This document shows positions 1 through 7,090 of a DNA stretch of 7,374 nucleotides, piece after piece. The notes below the pieces were generated by a model, which was not told where the DNA came from, did no database searches, and worked only from the letters and a program-made list of their open reading frames with translations. Source of the DNA: Candidatus Heimdallarchaeota archaeon (GTDB lineage: Archaea; Asgardarchaeota; Heimdallarchaeia; Heimdallarchaeales; Kariarchaeaceae); contig JAAFKL010000168.1 of assembly GCA_021399405.1 (NCBI GenBank), forward strand, positions 1-7,374. The letters are read 5' to 3'. The position numbers and the translations under genes are program-made. Position 1 is the first letter of the stretch. Each line of letters starts with the position of its first letter.

Positions 1-1221
1 CAGTCTATTTATTTATTAAACACTGCTACATCAATAACTGATGCCCATTTAGCTTTAGAATACTTAACGGCTCCTAGTATTAATTTCATTTTCGCAGAAG
101 TATCCGGGGGAATAGGAATGCAAAGTGCAGGGCTAATACCGACTCGAGAATATAATCATGGAATGATACCCGAAAATGGTAGCTCATATTCGCTTGGATG
201 GGTTGATTTTATAGAATACCAATCTATGAATTATATTGCAGGCGGAGATACTAATTATATTGTCAACGGATTACAATTAGCAAACAAAACTAATGATTAC
301 TATCTTTATGATTCATCAAATCCTAGCTATCAATCCATTAGACTGAATCAGTTACTAAATAATCCCAATCCAAATAATAAATTCGGACTAGGTGATATTG
401 AAACTATCCAATCTGATATTTTTAATTTGGCTGCTAAGAATATCTTAGAACCGATCCTAAATCAATTGACTCTTGAAATCAATCTACTATCATTAGAGAG
501 TCTTCAGCCAATTATTAATGAGTTAAATAATTGGGACTTTTTAATGGGTACTGACTCATCAGCTGCTTCTATTTTTGAAACATTTCGGATATTCTACAAT
601 CAAGAAGTGTACGGGGATGAGTTAAGTATACCGACCGCAAATATGTTAACTAATAACAATGCTCATCATCTTGACTTTTTGTTGAATAGTAATCAAAGTG
701 ATATTTGGTTTGATGATATCACAACAGTAAACCAAACTGAAAATGCAATAGATATGGCAATGCGTGCCTTGGATTCAACAAATCTATATTTGAAGGATTC
801 ATTGGGGAATAATATTGATGATTGGCAATGGGGAAAATTGCATAAAATTACATATAGGCATGTTATGGGAAATTCAGCCCCCTTCCTTGGTGGATTGAAT
901 AAAGGGCCAATAGCCGTAAATGGATCTGCATTTACAATAAATTCATATCCTGATACATTATTTAAATCTGACATGGAACCAAGCTTCGAAGCTTTTCGTG
1001 GTTCTTCATTTAGGTTAGTGATTGAGGTCGAAATTGAATGGGAAAACGTTAAAGGTTTGCATGCCCCAGGTGTTAGTGGGCATTTAACCTCTGACCATTA
1101 TGATGATGGTTATGAGGATTGGATTTCGTTCTCATATCGTGATTGGATCTTTAACCCCCTAGTAATTGTTCTATCTCAAGAACTAACACTCACATATTCG
1201 CATGGTGATGAAAATGGCTAA
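1..1221 (+). CDS. Penicillin acylase family (Ntn hydrolase, S45) protein, C-terminal part; 5' end outside window
   Basis: The frame is open from the first base of the window, so 406 residues of the C-terminal part of the beta subunit are visible. The first Met (base 118) is internal, because family motifs lie before it. Numbering from the window edge, residues 24-46 read APSINFIFAE, then GGIG, then GLIPTR, the family pattern 'P-x-x-N-hydrophobic-x-A-D/E-x-x-G-x-I-G-...-P-x-R'. Near the end come WQWGKLH with a following H, GPIAVNGSAFTIN (where relatives usually have a GGD..TVN motif), SFRLVIEV and PGVSGHLTSDHYDD...W, the typical C-terminal signature. The family hydrolyses amide bonds of acylated substrates (beta-lactams, acyl-homoserine lactones, other N-acyl compounds) after autocleavage to expose an N-terminal Ser. 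That nucleophile, the alpha subunit and any signal peptide lie upstream, so the substrate and activity cannot be judged here. It overlaps the next gene, suggesting an operon. Confidence 0.88.
   Translation, partial: QSIYLLNTATSITDAHLALEYLTAPSINFIFAEVSGGIGMQSAGLIPTREYNHGMIPENGSSYSLGWVDFIEYQSMNYIAGGDTNYIVNGLQLANKTNDYYLYDSSNPSYQSIRLNQLLNNPNPNNKFGLGDIETIQSDIFNLAAKNILEPILNQLTLEINLLSLESLQPIINELNNWDFLMGTDSSAASIFETFRIFYNQEVYGDELSIPTANMLTNNNAHHLDFLLNSNQSDIWFDDITTVNQTENAIDMAMRALDSTNLYLKDSLGNNIDDWQWGKLHKITYRHVMGNSAPFLGGLNKGPIAVNGSAFTINSYPDTLFKSDMEPSFEAFRGSSFRLVIEVEIEWENVKGLHAPGVSGHLTSDHYDDGYEDWISFSYRDWIFNPLVIVLSQELTLTYSHGDENG
1204..1209 (+). promoter_or_regulatory. Shine-Dalgarno-like GGTGAT deciding the start of the small membrane protein
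   Basis: GGTGAT matches the 3' half of the canonical archaeal SD (GGAGGTGAT) and lies four bases before ATG 1214, good spacing for that half of the motif. Three in-frame ATGs (1202, 1208, 1214) are available. Only 1214 has an SD, and the other two overlap the motif itself. The site lies inside the last codons of the acylase gene, which fits translational coupling. The call rests on spacing alone. Confidence 0.45.
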
Positions 1222-1630
1222 AGACTTCAACGAATCACTTGTAGCCACCATTATAAGTGGAGCAGGGTTTATCATGGTATTATTATCTCCTGGACGAGAC
1301 TTAATCGCAAATTGGACCGTTCTTTTCGGTTTATTTGGTAATTTTGTATTACATGCTTTGAATTCCGTTTTATTATGGATTAGATCAATTAAGGATTTCC
1401 AAGGGTTCATATTCGCTATTAAGATAGTAAATTTTGTGTTCATAGTCTTAGCAATTTTAGGGATGCTTATAGGAAAATTCCTTGCTAGTTGGTCACCTTT
1501 CTGGTTCTTTCCATTCGGTTATTATGTTTTCATTTCCTTTACTATTATCTATGCTCTCAATCATGATTTAGATCAGCTTCGCACAGTTTATCTGCTTAGG
1601 ATTAAAGTTGAAGAATCAGCAGCCAAATAA
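1214..1630 (+). CDS. Small four-helix integral membrane protein, unknown function
   Basis: I do not recognise the family. The protein is 138 residues from ATG 1214, or 142 if ATG 1202 is used. Numbered from 1202, hydrophobic segments lie at about 13-30, 37-60, 68-93 and 97-118, followed by a charged tail (about 119-142) containing HDLDQLR and ending in ESAAK. Basic residues lie at the N-terminus, in the middle loop (RSIKD) and in the tail, so four helices with both ends in the cytoplasm are the likely topology. There are no conserved acidic, His or Cys clusters that would suggest a transporter or enzyme. The gene begins inside the end of the acylase gene (8-20 base overlap depending on start), so the two are almost certainly co-transcribed. 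It may anchor, export or protect against the acylase, but that is only inferred from position. Confidence 0.75.
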   Translation: MAKDFNESLVATIISGAGFIMVLLSPGRDLIANWTVLFGLFGNFVLHALNSVLLWIRSIKDFQGFIFAIKIVNFVFIVLAILGMLIGKFLASWSPFWFFPFGYYVFISFTIIYALNHDLDQLRTVYLLRIKVEESAAK

Positions 1631-1691
1631 CCTTAAAAAAAAGTCAAGTTATAGCTTAAATTGATCCAATTAAGCAGAGATTAAATTCAAC

Positions 1692-1699
1692 TTTTTAAT
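1692..1699 (+). promoter_or_regulatory. TATA-like box for the receiver/roadblock gene (leaderless spacing)
   Basis: TTTTTAAT is centred about 27 bases before the GTG start at 1723, where an archaeal TATA box sits relative to a transcription start. No Shine-Dalgarno sequence precedes the GTG (taaagataattt), so a leaderless transcript starting at or next to the GTG fits both facts. A second AT-rich word, TATATTT at about 1701-1707, is too close for the usual TATA-to-start distance. The rest of the 92-base gap (1631-1722) is A+T-rich without a clear hairpin. The short T-run at 1692-1696 could also help end the upstream transcript. Confidence 0.4.
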
Positions 1700-1722
1700 G
1701 TATATTTGGCTAAAGATAATTT

Positions 1723-3615
1723 GTGGTCAAAAAAAATCAATCTTCAAATGAAAATGGAGATGGCATTGATCACATTTATCAAAAAGTAGCTTCTAAAGAT
1801 AATATCCCTGAGGTCTCAAATGTTTTAATCGTGGGAGATTCTGATACCTCTTTGTTACTATCATATAATCTGCAAAATATTGCTAGATTCTCAAGGATCA
1901 TCCATATTAGAAACCCAAATGATGCACTTACTATGTTAATTATGGATCAATTCTCGGTGGCGATAATTGATCTTGATACTAATCAGTTAGATATCATAAA
2001 TCTTTCCAGAATAATTAAGATCAAACAACCATTATGTAGAATTATCTCCATCACTCAAACACCAACTAAGCACCTCATATTCGATTTGATTAATAATGGA
2101 TTTATAGATTCATACATGAAATTACCTATTGATGATTTTGCAGCTCAAAGTCTTGTTCTCGAACAACAGGCTAGATATGAAATTAATCAGACCTTAGAAC
2201 AATTCATTATCAATCCACCCAAATTTTCTCCTGCATATTATTTGAAAGCCGATCCCAGCTATACACAGGATGCAGATATACAATTTCAATTAGTCGGGTT
2301 AGTCGTATCCTACGAATCATTAACTCGATATGTATATTTCAGACGTGATTTTATAACTACGGATGAGATATTACTTTCTGGTTATCTTTCTGCTATCACT
2401 ATGTTAGGTAACACAATATTTTCTCAATCAACAATTGATTCAATTGATTTCGGTGGCGTTTCAGCGGTGTTCATTACTTATGGAAAATTACATTATGCAT
2501 TTTTCCTTGAAAATCTTTCAAAAAATAATTATAGTCAAGCAGAACAATTCCTTGAAGAGTTGACACGAGAGATCGATTTTGATTTTGCAGAGATTCTCAT
2601 TTCAGGAGAAGCCTTAGAACTGGAAGATACTAGGAGTATAAATTCAAAAATTATCAATTTAACAAATCAACTATCCAGTGTAAGAGGAGGTAAAATTGGT
2701 TCTGAAAAACCAGTCATATTATCTTATGGACCTGAATATCTGAGTACTTCAGTTATGCTAAGTAATTTGTCTGACAAATTTACCGTCAAAAGTGTAATTG
2801 ATGAAACTGAAGCATTTGAATACCTGTACAAGAACAACGTGGATGTAGTATTAGTCTCACCCATTATTACTCAAAGAAAGTCAAATCTCGGATTTGCTGC
2901 TAGAGTTCTTGATATTTCTCCTAATGTTCAAATTATTGGAATAAACTATCGTTATACACTTTCACAGCTGGTTACAATATTGAATTCGGGTGTAATTTCT
3001 AGTGTCATCTATCCTAGAATATCTCAAGAAAAATTTTCGATGCTTCTCATGAACTCTTTTGAGAGTGCTCATTCTATAGATATGGAATCTAATCTTGGTG
3101 TTAAACAACGGGTTTTGATGAGCTATGAACCTCATATTCAGAAATCACTTCTTCGCAAAGGTCAAATGACATATAATCGGATGATGAAACCAGACCTTTA
3201 TGGGATATTTATTGCAAGGGACAGCTTACCATATTTTACCAAATTTTTCCACACCACAAAAATAACAGAAACATTTGATGAACTCTTGTTTGCAGGATTC
3301 ATTTCATCACTTGATACATTTTCACAAGAGATGTTTTCTGCTTCAGAACCCTATTCAGGGATTATCCTTGGTTCAGCCTCACTAATCACCTTCAATTACT
3401 TTGATTATAGTTTTGCATATTTTACCGGTAACATTGATGAACTCAATTATCCATTCGTGAAGAAGCATCTATCCGAATCAGTACATTTTCTTTTCGATTT
3501 AATTTCTAATACTGAAATGAAAGATCCACTAGAATATGATAAGGATGTACCGAATAAAATTGAACAGTCATTGGTTGAGTTGTTCTTAACTTTTTCATCC
3601 CTTAGTTTTAGTTAA
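1723..3615 (+). CDS. Tandemly duplicated receiver-like + roadblock/longin-like domain protein
   Basis: A soluble 630-residue protein starting at GTG, with no signal peptide or membrane helix. It consists of two diverged copies of one module of about 300 residues. Receiver-like domain 1 (about 33-136) has beta-1 VLIVGDSD (D39), beta-3 AIIDLD (D83), beta-4 SITQT (T111) and beta-5 YMKLP (K133). The spacings D39-D83, D83-T111 and D83-K133 (44, 28 and 50 residues) are close to those of CheY, so this domain could be phosphorylated, although one of the two beta-1 acidic residues is Gly38. Roadblock/longin-like domain 1 spans about 188-294 (VGLVVS; LLSGYLSAI). Receiver-like domain 2 (about 329-435) has Ser379, Asn408 and Tyr430 at the three key places and is a pseudo-receiver. 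Domain 2 of the second type (about 491-596) contains LYGIFIA and LLFAGFISSLDTFSQEMF. Such domains commonly bind small GTPases or dimerise. No kinase or GTPase is adjacent. The domain names come from pattern and predicted fold, not a search. Confidence 0.8.
   Translation: MVKKNQSSNENGDGIDHIYQKVASKDNIPEVSNVLIVGDSDTSLLLSYNLQNIARFSRIIHIRNPNDALTMLIMDQFSVAIIDLDTNQLDIINLSRIIKIKQPLCRIISITQTPTKHLIFDLINNGFIDSYMKLPIDDFAAQSLVLEQQARYEINQTLEQFIINPPKFSPAYYLKADPSYTQDADIQFQLVGLVVSYESLTRYVYFRRDFITTDEILLSGYLSAITMLGNTIFSQSTIDSIDFGGVSAVFITYGKLHYAFFLENLSKNNYSQAEQFLEELTREIDFDFAEILISGEALELEDTRSINSKIINLTNQLSSVRGGKIGSEKPVILSYGPEYLSTSVMLSNLSDKFTVKSVIDETEAFEYLYKNNVDVVLVSPIITQRKSNLGFAARVLDISPNVQIIGINYRYTLSQLVTILNSGVISSVIYPRISQEKFSMLLMNSFESAHSIDMESNLGVKQRVLMSYEPHIQKSLLRKGQMTYNRMMKPDLYGIFIARDSLPYFTKFFHTTKITETFDELLFAGFISSLDTFSQEMFSASEPYSGIILGSASLITFNYFDYSFAYFTGNIDELNYPFVKKHLSESVHFLFDLISNTEMKDPLEYDKDVPNKIEQSLVELFLTFSSLSFS
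3612..3615. other. Shared TTAA stop of two convergent genes
   Basis: The palindrome TTAA gives TAA at 3613-3615 on the + strand, ending the receiver/roadblock gene, and TAA at 3614-3612 on the - strand, ending the HEAT gene. The coding regions overlap by four bases with no space for a terminator, so each transcript must extend into the antisense of the other, or termination must occur inside coding sequence. Confidence 0.9.
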
Positions 3616-6600
3616 TCAAGATTGGTTAACGGTGGTTTGGCTCTTATCCTGCAAGTCTCCAAAAATTCCAATAAACCTACATCTTTTTCATGTCTTTGAG
3701 CAGTACTTATCGCATTTCTCCCTCTTTTAGCAACCTTGTAATAGGTTAACGCTGCACAAATTTCTGTCATATTTATGTATGCATCCCTGCGGATTGCTGG
3801 ATGAGAATGATTAGCTGCTTTCAGTATGCTTGCCATTATTTTATTTAGAGATTTCTTGATTTCAGGTAATGGCTCACGTGTAGTTTTCAACTTCTGAACA
3901 CTTGCTTTTAACGCCTCACTTAATGCTAATCTGACCACACTTTCTTCATGATTATAATCTACTTTGAGAAGATCTAAAACATCCGCAATTAATAATCTTC
4001 TAACTGTAACAATTTCTGCTAATGCTTGGTAATAAGTTCCACGCACCTCGCCTGGGATTGACCGTTTTTTTAATTCTTTTTTCAATCCTTTTACAAACAT
4101 ATTTGCCGAAGCTCTGTGATTTTCTAATTGATATTTCAGAATATCCATTGCCTCAGATCGTACAGTTCGATCGTCATCCGATAATCCAATCAATGTTACA
4201 TTTACCATTTCATCATTGAGATCTTTCCTTTTCTTGGATGCTACAAATAACCCACTTAATGTAGATAATCTCACCTGCCAGTCATCATCATTCAATAAAG
4301 GTTTAAGTTCAGCAAATATTCCTTCAGAAAGTCCTCTATTTGCTGCTGCTACATGCCCTAATGCTTCAATTGCAGAGAGCTGCACACGAAGGGATGAGTC
4401 ATTTCTAGCATCGGCAATTCTACGATGTACTGCCTTAGCCAATCCAGAATTGGTGGATACTCCCACTCCAACTGCGTGTATTGCATTAACTCTAACCATA
4501 TCATCAGTATGTTTGATATTTGCCTCTGATAAATAATATATTTCTTCACTTAAAGAGGGTGTAGACGGAGGGAGAATTGCGAATATCTGAAGAACATCAG
4601 CTCTGATCCTAGCTACTTCTGAATTCGCATAAACTTGTAATAAATCAAACATCAGAAGATGTTTCTCAGAGTCTTCTTTAGCAATAGCTTCGAATACTTC
4701 CAATGCTCCAATTTTAGCTTCAGTTGATAATCCATGAAATTGGTCTCGAAGAGAATTGAATATATCATCTATCAATTCTGGATGATTTACCACATCTTTG
4801 GCAAGTGCTTCGTAGGCGATTGCTTGAATTTCAGGCGATTCATCCGATATTCCTTGCATGATAAAATTCAATACCTCAGAGTCTTTTCCTGCTCCATACT
4901 GGGCAAGATTGGTCAATACCAAATAATAATCTTTCCGGATTTTTTCATTTTCATTTTCGATTCCAACAGAAATAGTGTCAAGTAAATTTTCAGATAAATG
5001 AGAATTTGCTCTTAGTAGTGCTCTGATTCCTTGAATTACATTATCAATATCTTCTATTGCTCCTTCTTCAAATTGACGTCCTAAAACGTCCATAGCCATC
5101 ATACCGATTAGATCACTTTTTTCTGCAACCCTGTTGAGAAACCTTGTAATTGCATTTTTTGATCCTTCATGAGTTGTATTAAGAAGAATTTTTATTAATA
5201 GTGCAAGAACAAATGCTCTATATTGAGGTTCTCTAAAAATTAATTTCTGCATTGCTAAGCTAGTATCCCAACTGACAACAGAATCTGTATCGTTAATTTT
5301 CTCTGAGAAGGTCCTTATTGCTTCTTCCTTCTCTTCTCCCTCAAGAAAGCGTAAGATATTTTTCATCGATCGGACTGCATAAATTCTTGAACCGATTGTT
5401 TCTGAATTGAATGCTTTGTCAACCAATTCATGATATTCAGGATCATATACCTTCATTCTTTTGGTAATAGTTAATGTTACTTGGGAGGCCGCAATTTGTA
5501 CCCTATCAGAACCAGTAGCAAATGATTCCATCAATATAGATTTGAAATTTGCCGCTTCTGAAACATCTTTATTAATTATTTTATTAATTTCCAAGAGTAG
5601 ATTCTCAATCGATTTGTCAGATGTTAATTTGTTATAGATATAGAGATAGCCTGATGTATCATCCGCATAAAATTTTGGAACTTCTTTAATTAATCTTCTT
5701 TCTGCAGCACCAGGCGGTCTTTTATAAATTAGTAAAGCTGTAGACAGTAGGACAAGATTCTGAATAATTAAAATACTTACTGTAAGAACTTTCGCACTAT
5801 TTAGACCTGCTTCAGCCAATACTCCTGCATTACTGTGTTGGCTTACTAGAACCTCTAATGCAGAAGATAAAATTACACCAAAAAAGACGAATATTGGTAA
5901 AAAAATTTGAAATGCATCAACTTTAAACCCTCCTTCAGACCATACTTCTTTCATTTCTTTTGTTGAACCTCGACCCTTATTGAACAATGTCAAAAATAAC
6001 AGTGCTTCCGAGATCACGAAAGCTCCTTCTTGATTTTTTTCAAAAGCAGTCAAAATACTTAGTATACCAAAAATTGTAGTTGTTACCAGGGCTTGTAATG
6101 CAAATATGACTAGTAGTAATCCCCCGACTTCAAATTTTAATTCTCTAATATTCACTTTTGGCATTCCAAGTTTCTTTAGGTCTCTAACTGGATTTCTGAT
6201 TAGTCTTAATCGGATCAAATCTTCACCTATACCCGCTCCTGCTAGTGCCCCAAGGGATATTAATGGTAAAATAATTGCAACCAAGAATAAAGATAATTGG
6301 AAATTCTGATCTACTAAATTATAAATTATAATAAATGGAATGACGTATGAAATTACATATGCAATAACTGCAGTAATGAATGGAGATTTCACCCTATGGC
6401 GTATGCTTTCAAGTATTCGCTCAATAGGGTACTCTGCGGGTATCGAACTTCCTTCACCGGGCTTTGCTAAAAAGATATATTGGAAAAATGGAAATATTAA
6501 GAGAAAACCAACAATTACAAATGTTAAGATTCTACCTGTTTGAGTTGCATCTTTATCACCAAAAATTTCTAGAAGAATTACAATCAACCCATTATACCCA

Positions 6601-6869
6601 ATTGTGATTAAACCAGCAAATAGAAAAATACTGAGCAACTTTCTTTTAGAAATATCGAATAATGAGGTAGCACCTTCAGTTTGTTTTATTTCATTTGCTG
6701 CAAAATTGAATGCTGCCATTGCAATAAATGTCCCTACTACTAATAAGAACACAAGTTCAACATTCGGACCGAGTTCGTCACCTACATCACTCGTGACTAT
6801 AAGCAAATAGATAGTCAGTAATACGATTGCAATGAATGAACTAACTCTTGGAGATGAAATTGATACCAT
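3612..6869 (-). CDS. Ten-helix membrane protein with large C-terminal HEAT-repeat domain
   Basis: About 1085 residues from ATG at 6869. A TTG three codons upstream (6878) is also in frame; positions here count from it. ATG is preferred, since neither start has an SD. Hydrophobic helices lie at about 13-32, 39-60, 83-106, 117-137, 166-189, 194-217, 252-278, 284-300, 322-346 and 361-385. Loops between even and odd helices are basic (KRK at 78-80; RHRVK; a long RLRLIRNPVRDLKK loop at about 223-250) and the alternate loops are acidic, so both termini should be cytoplasmic. From about 400 to 1050 there are helical repeats with HEAT-like spacing, for example SPEIQAIAYEAL, ARIRADVLQIF, DMVRVNAIHAVG, LRVQLSAIEALG, WQVRLSTLSGL, RTVRSEAMDIL and AIRRDAY. 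HEAT solenoids bind proteins, so this looks like a membrane-anchored scaffold or a transporter or sensor with a docking arm. The membrane part is not a family I recognise. Bacterial ATP/ADP translocases with HEAT tails are a loose architectural analogue only. Confidence 0.82.
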   Translation of the reverse strand: MVSISSPRVSSFIAIVLLTIYLLIVTSDVGDELGPNVELVFLLVVGTFIAMAAFNFAANEIKQTEGATSLFDISKRKLLSIFLFAGLITIGYNGLIVILLEIFGDKDATQTGRILTFVIVGFLLIFPFFQYIFLAKPGEGSSIPAEYPIERILESIRHRVKSPFITAVIAYVISYVIPFIIIYNLVDQNFQLSLFLVAIILPLISLGALAGAGIGEDLIRLRLIRNPVRDLKKLGMPKVNIRELKFEVGGLLLVIFALQALVTTTIFGILSILTAFEKNQEGAFVISEALLFLTLFNKGRGSTKEMKEVWSEGGFKVDAFQIFLPIFVFFGVILSSALEVLVSQHSNAGVLAEAGLNSAKVLTVSILIIQNLVLLSTALLIYKRPPGAAERRLIKEVPKFYADDTSGYLYIYNKLTSDKSIENLLLEINKIINKDVSEAANFKSILMESFATGSDRVQIAASQVTLTITKRMKVYDPEYHELVDKAFNSETIGSRIYAVRSMKNILRFLEGEEKEEAIRTFSEKINDTDSVVSWDTSLAMQKLIFREPQYRAFVLALLIKILLNTTHEGSKNAITRFLNRVAEKSDLIGMMAMDVLGRQFEEGAIEDIDNVIQGIRALLRANSHLSENLLDTISVGIENENEKIRKDYYLVLTNLAQYGAGKDSEVLNFIMQGISDESPEIQAIAYEALAKDVVNHPELIDDIFNSLRDQFHGLSTEAKIGALEVFEAIAKEDSEKHLLMFDLLQVYANSEVARIRADVLQIFAILPPSTPSLSEEIYYLSEANIKHTDDMVRVNAIHAVGVGVSTNSGLAKAVHRRIADARNDSSLRVQLSAIEALGHVAAANRGLSEGIFAELKPLLNDDDWQVRLSTLSGLFVASKKRKDLNDEMVNVTLIGLSDDDRTVRSEAMDILKYQLENHRASANMFVKGLKKELKKRSIPGEVRGTYYQALAEIVTVRRLLIADVLDLLKVDYNHEESVVRLALSEALKASVQKLKTTREPLPEIKKSLNKIMASILKAANHSHPAIRRDAYINMTEICAALTYYKVAKRGRNAISTAQRHEKDVGLLEFLETCRIRAKPPLTNLD

Positions 6870-6955
6870 AATCTTCAAAAAAAGTTAATTATTCAATTCT
6901 CAAAAAGGTTGTTCCCTATTATTGCACAAACTCTTCAAAATAAGCGTTGGTCATC

Positions 6956-6963
6956 AAAATATA
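6956..6963 (-). promoter_or_regulatory. Candidate TATA box for the HEAT membrane protein gene
   Basis: Read on the minus strand this is TATATTTT within GGTATATTTTG, the best TATA match upstream of the gene. It would place a start near 6934 and a leader of about 65 bases without a Shine-Dalgarno. A nearer AT word (AATAATTAA, 6893-6885) is only about 20 bases from the ATG, which is short for leaderless transcription. Which one is used cannot be decided from sequence. Confidence 0.25.
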
Positions 6964-7035
6964 CCAAAATGTAGTTTTCCAATTGAGAAGTCTAATCTAA
7001 CCTAATTTTTTACCTCCATAAACATTGTCGATTTC

Positions 7036-7045
7036 TTATATAAAA
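7036..7045 (+). promoter_or_regulatory. Strong TATA-like box upstream of the structured RNA
   Basis: TTATATAAAA is close to the ideal archaeal TATA box and points rightward if paired with the structured island downstream. It would place a start at about 7066. Because the element is nearly palindromic it could also serve the minus strand, but the nearest minus-strand gene start is about 170 bases away. Confidence 0.4.
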
Positions 7046-7059
7046 TCAGATTTCAGTAG

Positions 7060-7067
7060 TTTAAATA
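7060..7067 (+). promoter_or_regulatory. Second TATA-like box upstream of the structured RNA
   Basis: TTTAAATA is centred 26-27 bases before 7091, exactly where the first hairpin of the structured island begins. This spacing makes it a good candidate for the promoter of the RNA. A third AT word, TTATAT at 7119-7124, would similarly place a start near 7147, the first base of the AGGAC strand. The three alternatives are not separable without transcript ends. Confidence 0.35.
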
Positions 7068-7090
7068 CCCAACTAACAATTTAATAACAA

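Noticed and set aside
693..974. A 93-codon minus-strand frame inside the acylase gene
   Set aside because: It is antisense to a region with clear acylase motifs, and its translation shows no family features.
1183..1443. An 86-codon minus-strand frame across the acylase/small membrane protein junction
   Set aside because: It lies opposite real membrane-helix coding sequence and has no start signals.
4216..4536. A 106-codon plus-strand frame, with several shorter ones, opposite the HEAT gene
   Set aside because: The minus-strand frame is continuous over 1085 codons with regular HEAT spacing. The plus-strand frames are its shadows.
7013..7018. Minus-strand GGAGGT as a Shine-Dalgarno for the HEAT gene or a small gene
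   Set aside because: It is more than 140 bases from the HEAT start, and no ATG, GTG or TTG at SD spacing opens a frame of useful length.
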